A stretch of 64,000 bases of DNA from Sambucus nigra (taxonomy: Eukaryota > Streptophyta > Magnoliopsida > Dipsacales > Adoxaceae), in contig OX422208.1 in NCBI GenBank assembly GCA_949130495.1, positions 645,504,023 through 645,568,022 of the forward strand, given 5' to 3'. Positions 1-9,599 of this stretch are shown here, piece after piece. The notes under the pieces are model-generated. The model was given only the letters and a program-made list of their open reading frames with translations. It had not been told where the DNA came from and did not search any database. The position numbers and the translations under genes were made by a program. Positions within the stretch are counted from its first letter, which is position 1. The number at the start of each line of letters is the position of its first letter.

Positions 1-488
1 TTGGTTTAGGGGAGACTTCCACACGATTTTTAGAGTACAAAAACTCTAAGTCTTCACCTGTTGAGTCCTAAGACTCCAGTTTTTGTTGATTCACACAACC
101 TCTCATACATTTGTGAATATATTTGTAACCCAAGAACATAAACCCAGTTGTTGTTCAACCCTTGTGGAGAAGACCGTTATTCTTCTTCATTGCAGCCCTC
201 CTGGAAAGGGATATTTCCAGCCGCCGACTACAGAATTCGACACCTGAGGGTAATTCTTAGTCACTTGTATTTTCATTGTAATCCGAAATTGTACAGTTAC
301 AATATTATAATGAAAATAAATGGTTTTGCCCCTTTGGTGGATTTTTCCTCACAAATATGTGTTTGAATGTTCTTACTTAGTTCATTAACTTATTCAATCA
401 CATATTGTTGCATGGTTAGGGTTTGTTTTGGTTAAAAGGTGTTTAATATATAATTTACTCATTTTAATGAAAGAACATACTCTTCTCA
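1..488 (+). mobile_element. copia-1: right part of a Ty1/copia LTR
   Basis: This stretch aligns by eye with the reverse complement of the copia-2 LTRs (21053-22123 and 27737-28816). Shared pieces include the run before 'aacccaagaaca', the 'tgtggagaag' block, the 'ccgccgac' block and the final part rich in 'gaaaataaa'. It ends in CA at 487-488, where the copia-2 family ends in TTTCA. The element therefore lies on the + strand, with its body off-window to the left, unless this is a solo LTR. The next base starts the gypsy-1 LTR, so copia-1 inserted at the extreme 5' end of that LTR. Any 5-bp target duplication would be GTCAG (489-493), with its partner off-window. The short ORF here is not a gene. 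Confidence 0.8.
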
Positions 489-1116
489 GTCAGACAGTTG
501 GTGAGTCACCTTTGTGACGACAACCCCCTGACACACAGTGGTTAGGCAAAAGACATGTATTGGCATTTAATGGTTATGACATGGAGCTGACTAGTCTATG
601 AAGCATTTAATGTTTGTGACATAAAGTATGAGGGATGTCTTTCATAATCATTAATGACTGAGTTATCTAGGGAGTGGTGTAGGGGCTCTTTAAGGGACCC
701 AACCACCTTTGAGGAAATGATGTTCTTTTTTTAGAGTTAAAAAGTTAGTACTAGAGAATAATATATATCAGAGAGAGAGGTTTATTAAAAAATGAGAGTT
801 CGCTCACCTACCATTGTCATTCATTATGAAGATTTTAACACTTGACAAAGATCTTTTAAGGGTGGTTGGTGTGTTTGGATGTCTGCCAAGGTTTATCTAG
901 GATGCTTAATTCTCTCTCCCTCTATTTGAGTTAATTCCGAGTTCACTATTATTTTTTGAGTTATACACGAGAGTTCTTGTGAGTTCACACTGAGTTCATC
1001 TCTACAGATTTATGATAGTGTTTTTTACTTAGTCAAAGGTGTTTCTTGATTAACTTATCATTACTATACTTAAAAAAGGTGTTGCGCCTCCATCTAATCT
1101 AAATCACCCTCTTACA
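489..1116 (+). repeat. gypsy-1 5' LTR
   Basis: This block pairs with 34465-35091 along its full length, roughly 90% identical by eye. Both contain the 'gtcagacagttggtgagtca' opening, the 'acacagtggttaggcaaaa' block, and end in 'accctcttaca'. The 3' copy begins TGTCAG, but here the first bases are replaced by the end of copia-1. A TATA-like 'ctctttaagg' (688-697) matches 'ttatttaagg' in the 3' copy and may mark the promoter. The divergence between the two LTRs points to an old insertion. Confidence 0.92.
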
Positions 1117-1118
1117 TT

Positions 1119-1136
1119 TGGCGACTCTAATGGGGA
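1119..1136 (+). other. gypsy-1 primer binding site
   Basis: The motif TGGCGACTCTAATGGGGA starts two bases after the LTR end. Tat/Ogre-type gypsy elements commonly have a closely similar site (TGGCGACTC...GGGGA), usually assigned to a tRNA-Arg primer. Its position right after the LTR fixes the + orientation of gypsy-1. The tRNA assignment rests on memory of the family, not on a search. Confidence 0.75.
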
Positions 1137-1158
1137 GGTATTCTTCTAAGCAAAGAGT

Positions 1159-2210
1159 ATGGCGCAGGATAATGTTAATCAAAGACTTAACTTTGAAGAT
1201 ATTCAACACAATGAAGAACAAGTGGCGAGGGAGCTGGAGGATTCTAGAGATGGAGTCTCTCGAGTGGAGGTACCTCCAGTTCAAATGGTGACAGACATTC
1301 CAGGGGTGATGCAAGCTTCCACGAGTGTCGGGTTGGGACCAGCTCAAGTTCAACTCCTCCTGAATAAATTCTATGAGGTTTTACAAACTCCTGTAGCTTC
1401 AACGGTGTTGGGGGGATTTGAGGCCAACTCCTTCGTAACACCAGGGGTAGACCCAACGGCACATTATGCGTAGTTCCAATAGGATCTACCCTAGCAAGCA
1501 TACCCCCTATTGTGATTCCAACAGTGGGAACCCCAGGGGTTCGAGCGTTCCAACTGTGGTGGTTACTCTAGGTGTAATGGGCGTCCCACCTATGGTCCCT
1601 TTGGTCGTTCCGCTGCCGAGGTAGCTTCGCTTTATGACAATTTTTGGATGCCTTACCCTCAGGAATATAACGACGAGCCTTACCCAAAAGATTATATTCC
1701 TCCTATCTTCAAAAAGTACATGGGAAAGGGTGGGAACCTGAAGGCGCACATTAACTCTTCGTTGAACATTTGGGGGCTCACTGCAACAATAAAAAACTCA
1801 GGTTAAGAGAGTTTTCCAAATCCTTAACCGATAAGGCATATACCCGGTATTCTCACCTAGCTCCTAAGAGTGTTTCCACGTGGGAGGAGATGTATGTTTT
1901 GTTTGTCCAGAAGTTATTTCTGGAAGAAGATGAGTTCACCTTAACCCAACTAGGGAGAGAGAAGTAACAACCAGGGGAAGATGTGGTGGCGTATGTCTGA
2001 AGGTTCAGGGAAAGGTCCCTTGATGTAAGGGAGGAAGCCAAAGATTCCAAGATTCTGCAGATCTATGAGGAAGGACTCTTCTTGAGTACATCTTCCATCT
2101 CATTAACGAGACACGCAAGGGGACTTTTGACGTATTCCTAAAATCAGTAAGGAATATCTTGTTGGTGGTACAACCAAACTCGGTGGTGGTGCCCATGATG
2201 TTTAGGCAAT
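1159..2210 (+). pseudogene. gag: gypsy-1 gag (broken)
   Basis: The reading frame opens at 1159 with MAQDNVNQ and stops at 1473. After frameshifts, the Gag core domain (retrotransposon gag family) is recognisable at about 1790-2060. It has LREFSKSLTDKAYTRYSHLAP, then a WEEM motif, then the QPGEDVVAYV...RFRERSLDV segment typical of plant gypsy Gag. In-frame stops occur just after LTQLGREK (1965-1967) and again before RFRERS. Gag would form the virus-like particle in the cytoplasm. This copy cannot make a full protein. The region from 2210 to 2820 has no clear domain beyond frame fragments. Confidence 0.8.
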
Positions 2211-2823
2211 CGATATAACCTGTGGGAGGAAGGTCTCAATTCCCATGGGTGGGATATACCGAAGTAGAAGACGGGGGAAAACTAGCGAAGAGGGACAACA
2301 AGAGAAAGTTTGGTGGAGATAGGGAAGACCCACCATGTTACCCTGTACAGTAGAGGAGGTTGTTAATTATTATAATGCCATGGTTCAAGGAGGAACAATG
2401 TATGAACCTAAGGGCATCCCCACCGTGGAACCAAATGTGGCGACCAGAGAGGATCCCAAGTATTGATAGATCCATCGGAATATTCAACACCCAACGGGAA
2501 GTTATTTTATGTTAAGGATAATCATCGATAAACATGTAAAGGCAGGGATACTGCAAATCCTTCCACAAAATGTTAATGACAACCCACTTCCAGCACATGG
2601 GGCCAATCTGGCGGTGGCCTATAACGATGAGGTAGAAAAAGAAGCAAGGGAGATGACGATAATGCAAGGGAGTTCAAAGAGTCTTTAGAGGAGTGTACCA
2701 GGGATATGGAGGACATATAGAATGTTTAAGGTGAGGAAATGGACCAAAGTTTGGAGTACTACTCGATTTCACGGTCCCCAAAGTTCACCTGATTCTTCGA
2801 TCAAGTAGGAATAAGAAATTAGG

Positions 2824-3521
2824 TTGGAGATAACTCAAGAAATCTTGGATATTATAAGGAAGAATGCAGTCCCTTCGCTGAGATGGAAGGGACCCATGGC
2901 CAGGCTGGTGAGGAAATTTTTATCAGAAAAAATGTTCAGCGATGCAGATAGGGCCGTGAGATTTCCTCACAATCAACCATTATATGTGACTACCATCATC
3001 AACAGGATTAGATTCACTAGGGATCTTATGGATGGGGGGCATCCATCAACATCATGCTAATTAGATCTTTCCACGTAGCTAACATCCTCGAAGAAAGATT
3101 GGTCCCCATGCCTTTGGTAATTTCAGGTTATGACAACCAGTCTTCTAAGTCCGTTAGTTATTTGAATATTGGGATTGTAATGGGAAATATGAGTTCTCAC
3201 ATCAAGTTCCACGTAATAGAGAATGCAAATTCCTACCATCTGTTGATAAGAAGAGTGTGGATGCACAATCAAGGACTAGTTCCCTCGACGTATCACCAAT
3301 GTGCCAAGGAAAATATAAAAGGAACTGAGATCACTATACGGGCTACTAAGAGTCCCTTCGCTGTCAAAGAATCTCACCTAGTGGATGCAATATTTTATAC
3401 AAAGTTAGAGCAGTACGTCAGAGTCCTAACGAGAATAATGGAGGGAGCTTGGGTTCCCTCGATCAGAGAAAGGATGGGACTTGTGAACGTATGGAATGAC
3501 AAAACTACAAGCATCAGATGA
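2824..3521 (+). pseudogene. gypsy-1 protease (broken)
   Basis: Two overlapping frames (2824-3060 and 3054-3521) together carry a retropepsin-like domain. The first ends at the active-site region, which reads MDGG before the frame breaks. The second carries the downstream strand and flap segments PLVISGYDNQSSKS and IKFHVIENANSYHLL, then VPSTYHQC. This order and wording are typical of the Tat/Ogre lineage, where an active-site DGG is common. The -1 type overlap is best explained by a small indel. The protease would cleave the Gag-Pol polyprotein. The region 3522-3950 is a decayed linker. Confidence 0.75.
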
Positions 3522-3949
3522 GTAACAAAAGATGCCCACCAAGTGGTCCCTCGACGTGAGAAAATCTTAAAGCAGTTAAAATATAGGATGCATCCCAGAA
3601 TGGACCCAATGGAACATGAGGTCACACGATAAAATGTGCCGAGTCTGTTCTCTGAAGGAAGAAGGGCAGAGGCTTTAAGGGAAAGGAAAAGAAAGACAGT
3701 TACAACAGCTAACATACAATATAAGAAGATTATTACTGAGGAAGGGAAGGTGGTTTATCACCTATGACGGTGTGAACGGGTAGACGAAGAAGCTATGACA
3801 GAGGGCGATAATGGGGCTGACCCGATATATGAATATTTTCTGGTGGATCAACGGGGACAATATATGATGATAGACAATTCTAACACATAGGAGTTCATGG
3901 AGGAAGTCACCGAAGAACCAGATTACATAATGGACTAACCAAAGCCATA

Positions 3950-5560
3950 AGAAAAAGAACTAGAGAAGCTGAATTTGGCAAAAGAAGGGGAGGAGCCAAG
4001 GCCCATTTTCCTCTCGAAGGATCTCAGCATGGGGAAACGGGAGTCTTTGATTGAGATAATCCGAGAGTTTATAGACATTTTTATGTGATAGTATACAGAG
4101 ATAGAGGGGCTAGATGAAGAAGTAAACTACCATAAATTAAACGTGATGGCTTTAGCCATTCCGGTCAAGCAAGCAATGAGGACCTACAAGCCTGAATTGG
4201 ACTTGAAGATCAAAGAAGAGGTCCAACGCCTATTGGCAGTAGGATTCATCAAACTGATTTAACACCCACTTTGGCTTTCTAGAATTGTCCCAGTGGGTAA
4301 GAAAGACAAGAATCAGATAAGGATCTGTGTTGATTTCAAAGACTTGAATAGAGCTTGTCCCAAAGATGAGTTCCCTCTACCCTCCATCAATATCTTGATA
4401 GATGCAATGGATGGACATGAGATGTATAGCTTTATGGATGGGTATGTAGGGTATAACCAAATCAAGATGGACCCCATAGATGATGAGAAAATAATATTTA
4501 TAACCCCATTGGGTAACTTCATGTACAAGTTAATTCCTTTTGGACTAAAAAATTCTAGGGATACTTATCAAAGAACAATGATGGCCATTTTCAATGACTT
4601 ATTTTATAAATTTATGAAGTTTTATATGGATGATTTGGTCATCAAATCAACGAAGGAGGGGTCCCACCTGAGCGATTTGAGGAAAGTGTTTGCCAGATGT
4701 AGGAAGTACAAACTGAAGATGAACTCGCTGAAGTGAGTTTTCAGAGTAACTAGTGGAAAGTTTCTAGGTTTTCTGGTAGTTCGACAGGGAGTACAGATGG
4801 ACTAAGATAAACAACGAGCGATCTTGGAGATGCCAAGTCCAAGAACGACAAAGGATCTCAAGAGTTTCCTCAACAAAGTCTTCTACCTTAGAAGATTTGT
4901 GCCCGAATTTGCCGAAATAACACACACGTTGATGCAGCTTTTGAAAAAAACACAAAGTTCAAGTGGGAGGAAGTTCACCAGGAGTTTCTCACCAGGCTGA
5001 AGAAGCTTCCCGTTTCACCACAAACCATGATTCCTCCAAGGGCAGAATACCGCTGAAGTTATACCTCACATCCACTATGAGGTCCGTTGGAGCTCTGTTA
5101 GCACAAGAGATTGATGGGCAGGAATGACCAGTCTACTACCTTAGTAGAATCATACATGGGTCAGAGGTTTGGTACAGTAGCTTGTAAAGGCATTGTTTAG
5201 CCTTAGTCTTTGTAGCGCAAAAAATTAGACATTATATGCTATCTTTTATGATTCATATTGTAACGAGATGTGATCCTATTAAGTTTTTGTTGGAAAGAAC
5301 TATATTAATTGGTAGGGCGGCTAGGTGGTTCGATACTTCTGGCCTAGGATGAAGCAAGACACAACAGAGTAACAACGAAAGTGTGACAAGTGACAACTGT
5401 TCTTTAAAGCAGTTGAGTGCCATTTCGTTGAAGCTCAACCAGATTGGAGGCAACCCTATATTGACTTCATCAAAGATGGAGTTATCCCAATAGAGAATAT
5501 GGATGCGATGGGACTCAAATGAGGGGCCCCAACGTTCTACATTTGAGAAGGACAACTTTA
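3950..5560 (+). pseudogene. gypsy-1 reverse transcriptase and RNase H (broken)
   Basis: The best-preserved part is 4293-4736. It shows CVDFKDLNRACPKDEFPLP, a GYNQIKM segment, and an intact catalytic box YMDDLVIKS at about 4624-4650. This is a Ty3/gypsy RT. Its upstream end and the thumb after 4736 continue in the same or shifted frames, with stops at 4260, 4734 and about 4803. The RNase H part (about 5080-5330) shows VYYLSRIIHGSE and later ALVFVAQKIRHYM, with stops between. RT and RNase H would copy the element RNA into DNA. This copy is dead. Confidence 0.85.
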
Positions 5561-5569
5561 TCGAAGAGG

Positions 5570-6461
5570 GTACTTTAACGGGTTATTGCATTATATCACA
5601 AAGGAAGAGGCAACCAAAGTCCTCAAACAAGCTCATGATCCAGCTCACATAGGAGGGGCAAAGTTATATGACCAGCTGACGATGCTGGGGTATTATTGGC
5701 CAATGATGGAGAAAGACTCTACTGAGTTCGTTTGAGAATGTAAATCTATCCAACTATATAGAAATATTATCCATGCTCCATCGGTGGATCTACACTCTCC
5801 GATAACACCTTATCCTTTTCACACTTAGGCATTTGACCTAGTAAGGGTAATACATCCTTCTTAAAAGGGTAAAATCTGGATACTAGTGTCAACGAAGTTC
5901 TTTACAAAGTGGGCTGAGGAAATACCACTAAGAAGGGCAACAACAGCGGTGGTGAGCAACTTTATCAGAGAATATATCATCTGCCGTTTTAGGATTCCAA
6001 AGGTTATTATCTTTGATAACGGAACCCCCTTTGTTAATTCGAAGGTAACAATGCTCATAGACAAGTACTCCACTGCTCATCAAACTTTAATGGTGGCCTA
6101 CCCAAAGGGAAACAGTCAAGCCGAAGCAACTAACATAACATTGGTTAACATATTGGCCAAGACGATGGAAGATTTCCAAGGATCACGGGATGAAAAAATA
6201 CTCGTTGTATTATGGGCCTATTGAACAGCTAAGAGGAAGCCCACTGGATATACCCCATTATCCCCTGTGTATGGAGCTGAAGCAATTCTCCCGGTCGATT
6301 TGGAAGTTCCATCTACCCGATATGCCTTGCAAAGTAGCATACTCCCTCAGAACAAACATGTGCAATTGGAAGCGTTGGACAAACACAGAGATAATACGAT
6401 GCAACACTTTTAAATGTACATGAATCATCTCTCCAAGGCGTATGACAACTTGGTGAGACCA
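5570..6461 (+). pseudogene. gypsy-1 integrase, 5' portion (broken by CACTA)
   Basis: The integrase begins with a decayed zinc-binding region (about 5640-5750, including AHIGGAKLYDQL and LGYYWPMM). The catalytic core lies at 5886-6224, with KWAEEIPLRRATTAVV, the second acidic residue in FDNGTPF and a plausible Glu in NSQAEATN. It continues past a stop near 6222-6224 with frames reading AEAILPVDLEVP. At 6461 the coding sequence is cut by the CACTA transposon and resumes at 18705. Integrase inserts the DNA copy into the chromosome. At least five stops make this copy non-functional. Confidence 0.85.
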
Positions 6462-6605
6462 CACTACACCAAAAATTATAATCTGGCACACTGAGGTAAG
6501 GAGATTCTAGCACGGTTTAATCATAATTTGGCACGATTTAAAACAGTGCCAAAATCTGGTACGATTTTAAACTGTGCGAAATATGGGTACGTTTCATTAA
6601 TAAAA
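6462..6605 (+). repeat. CACTA left terminal inverted repeat and subterminal motifs
   Basis: The 14-bp terminal repeat is followed by about four copies of a motif close to TGGCACGATTTAAAAC, some facing others so that they form imperfect palindromes such as 'ggcacgatttaaaacagtgcc'. In CACTA elements such subterminal repeats bind the transposase; that role is inferred here from position and pattern. Confidence 0.88.
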
Positions 6606-7920
6606 TAAAAAAACCCAATTTTCAGTCGGGACCAATCTCATACAACCTAAGTCTCCCTCTCTCTCTCCTCAACCTCAATTTAACCTAAGTCTCTCTCACT
6701 CTCCCCCAATCCATCATCCTCGGTGCCTCTGTCACCCACAAAACCACGGAGCCTCCATCATCCACAAAACAACAAAACCTCCATCATCCATGGAGCCTCA
6801 ATCATCCCCGCCTCCTCCATCGACCATGGTGCCTCCATCATCCATGACATGAGGTAATTAAAGTCATACAGGAAGATCTAATCAGTGACGTTTGGATTTG
6901 GATGGTTTGCGTGTTTTAAATCTGTAATAGTTTCTCTTTCTTCTTCATATTTTTAGGTAGTATGTGTTAGGGGTTTCAGTAGTTCAGATTTTAATAGTTT
7001 AGTGTTCATTTTTTTCTTCTTTGCTTCTTTGCTGCAGTTAAGTTGTTGTTGTTGTTCATTAATTTATTCATTTTTTTAATTTCATATTTTTTGTGTTTAT
7101 TGAAGTTCATGTTAAATTATTATTGCCCCATCGGAGGATTCTGTATCTGCTACTATATACATATGATAAAATAACATATTTTGGGTTTGGATACTCTATG
7201 ATGCTTAATGAAGTAGAAATGAGGAGTTTAAGTTAAGAATTTCCATTATAATTCTTTCATAGTTAGATTTATTCATATACACTCATCTTTCCAAACCTCT
7301 GTGACAAATTTGATGAAAGAGTTGATTGTGTTTCTTGTTCAAATCTTTGCTGATTGAAGGATGATTATGTACATATATAATTTAATGATGCTTTCCTTTA
7401 ATATTCCTCTACTGCTTTGGAATATTCATTTAGTTCTTACCTTACCTTATAATTTATTGCATTTTCTTTTGTTATAATGTCATACATTTGGTTTTCAATC
7501 TTACATAGTAAGGATTGTATGGAACCACACCATGTTGTAATTGTACATGCATTCTCTGTTGTAAATTTACATGAGTTCTGAGGTGAAAACAAAATTTGAT
7601 TAATCTAACAGAAGATGATTGGCTTAAAGTTGTTAATTTATAGCACCTTGTGCACTCGATGGGTCTAGTAGTGGCCATGACATTAATTTTTGCTTTCGTA
7701 TGAGATTGAAGATGTATATAAAGTGTTTGATTCAAAGTCTTGCTTAAATTTTACTTTTCTCTACCTCCTATTGTTCTTCCTCGGCACCCCTTTTTCATTG
7801 AGACCGTATAATTAACTCAATATTTTTTCCAATCTCTCTTTTTTCGTCTATTTCTTTAGCAATTGAATTCATATGCACTACTAACCAAGTTTCCCTAATA
7901 AAATGTTTCCTTTCCTATAG
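6605..7920. other. CACTA left arm: leader-like sequence and long AT-rich spacer
   Basis: From about 6640 there is a pyrimidine-rich stretch with CTCTCTC runs, then several copies of a 'cctccatcatcca' unit (6740-6850). A tiny frame at 6790-6852 reads MEPQSSPPPPST and stops. A donor-like GAG/GTAATT follows at about 6852-6858, and then about 1 kb of T-rich sequence up to an acceptor-like 'tttcctatag' at 7911-7920. This looks like a 5' leader, short first exon and long first intron of a gene. Whether it is a captured host fragment or the element's own gene is not clear. Confidence 0.4.
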
Positions 7921-8150
7921 ATGTTACTTACCTTGCGCTACCTCAATTGGATATAGAGAAGACCAGCACCGAGCAAGGCAGCCCTCGCGGAGAGCGGGAC
8001 ATTATCCCACTCGAACTAATATCCTCTCACCCCGGGAATCCAAAATCTATTAAGGCAGGCCGCCCCCCATTGATTCGTGGCACATGGAGCACATGCCCGG
8101 AAATGAGCATAATGATGTTAAATTCAAGCCACAAATAGGCCTAGAGGTGA
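7921..8150 (+). pseudogene. Exon-like segment in the CACTA left arm, unknown product
   Basis: This block is clearly richer in G and C than its surroundings. It is bounded by an acceptor-like 'tttcctatag' on the left and by 'ctagag/gtgaca' on the right (about 8146-8152). The longest frame, from about 7947 to 8138, reads DIEKTSTEQGSPRGERDII at its start and ends with a stop. I do not recognise the protein. It may be a captured gene fragment, which CACTA elements often carry. It could also be chance. Confidence 0.3.
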
Positions 8151-8741
8151 CAGCAACATCAAAATCTATTTGTTTCATTTAATATACTAAGTTAGATTTA
8201 TATGTTATTTTTTATTCTTTTTCAAGTTAATCGTTTCGCGGGCTATTTTCTTCTTTGTTTAAGTCGGTTCATAGCCTTAGTTAAATAAGGTGGGCTGTAA
8301 ATTTTCTAGAGAAGATCTCCATATTCTGAAGCATAAGTAACCACAAAAAGATAAAAGCAGTCAAAGAAACATAAGTAATCTTTGAGAAAACTACAAACTT
8401 AAACTCCTAATGAAAAAAACTACAAAATTAAACAAGAAGTCCTCAATAGGTGTTCCCTAGATTATTCCCTTCATTTAATGCCTGTGAAAGGGAAATGATT
8501 GATCTGGAGTTAGCATGAAGAGTCATCCTCAAAATATATTTTTATACTATTAGAAAATGTTGAATTATTTTAAGGAGCTCATCATTGAACTTCATAATGA
8601 AGAATAACTGTCTCTAATAAACAGGGATCTTTTTGTATGGATGAGTTCTTATAGTGTTTATGTTTAATGTTTTCAAAACTTCTTACATATATATCTTTTT
8701 CTAATGTATTGCCTCTCTAATTATGATTTTTCTGCTCTAGG

Positions 8742-8924
8742 TGGATCCAAAAATGGTGAAAAGAATGAACAACATGCAGAAGACGTGATTGTCACCCCTC
8801 TATGTTCTGATAATTATCACGAGGACTCGGCAAGTTTTGTTTTCTGCGGTGTTAAGCCTGGAGACGGGTGGAGTGGTCGAAGGGAAGATAATGTTTTGCA
8901 AGGGTGCATTCATGTGGTCATTCA
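8742..8924 (+). pseudogene. Exon-like segment in the CACTA left arm, unknown product
   Basis: A 'ttttctgctctag' acceptor-like site precedes an open stretch that reads GGSKNGEKNEQHAEDVIVTP and then a Gly/Trp-containing part (KPGDGWSGRREDN). It ends near 'gtcattcag/gttgtg' at about 8924. A reading frame starting at 8704 spans it without stops to 8967. I do not recognise it. Codon use and flanking splice-like signals fit a fragment of a captured gene, but no start or full domain can be shown. Confidence 0.35.
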
Positions 8925-9152
8925 GGTTGTGCTTTTCTCCTTTTCTTTTTTTCCCATCAATTCCTAGTATAAGGAAATTGGCATCTGTTTGATTAAGTGA
9001 AACTGTTAGCTACTTGACGGTTTATGGTAGGGCTGATATTCAGTCGCATCACTAATGTCTATTCTTATGAACTATTTTTATAATTCTTATGAACTATTCT
9101 CTAGTTCATAATGATATTATTTGTTAAGTTAGAATTCTTTAAAAGTTGCATT

Positions 9153-9170
9153 CCCCCCCCCCCCCCCCCC
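9153..9170. repeat. Poly-C run of 18 bases
   Basis: An uninterrupted run of C lies in the CACTA left arm, between the two right-hand exon-like blocks. It may be length-variable or error-prone in sequencing. Confidence 0.95.
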
Positions 9171-9283
9171 TTGTTTGTGCTAATATGGGTTACTTGGATA
9201 GTATAATTACATTTGATTGATTTAGTAGATACGATTGGTATGTTATTTTGGTGCTCATGTTGAATTTTCTAATCATTTTTCAG

Positions 9284-9360
9284 AGGGTGAAATTCAACGA
9301 GTTGAAAATCCAGTCCCATATTTTGAGGCAGAGGTTATATCAGATCAAGAATTCATCAAG
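9284..9360 (+). pseudogene. Short exon-like segment before the satellite array
   Basis: 'catttttcag' (9274-9283) is followed by 77 bases that stay open in more than one frame, and then 'tcatcaag/gtaacg', a good donor-like site at about 9360. One frame reads RVKFNELKIQSHILRQR; another reads VENPVPYFEAEVISDQEF. The placement after two similar blocks suggests one interrupted, spliced gene fragment at 7921-9360. No identity can be given. Confidence 0.3.
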
Positions 9361-9599
9361 GTAACGTATAACATAATTAAGAGATATTAATTTCCATGTC
9401 CTATGCATATAAACATTACTTTTTATTTAGTAAAATAATGGTTTTGCACTTGGGGACCTATTTATCATAGTAGAACGAGGACATGCAAAAGTAATCATGA
9501 TCGTAATCTCTCAGATACTTTGTAATATGTTTAGAAAAATTGTTGATCAAATTAATAATTAGTGACACTTGAAAACATGCCGTTAGAACCAATTTCCAA

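Noticed and set aside
1244..1749. Minus-strand ORFs over gypsy-1 gag
   Set aside because: They are shadows of the sense gag frame and have no domain.
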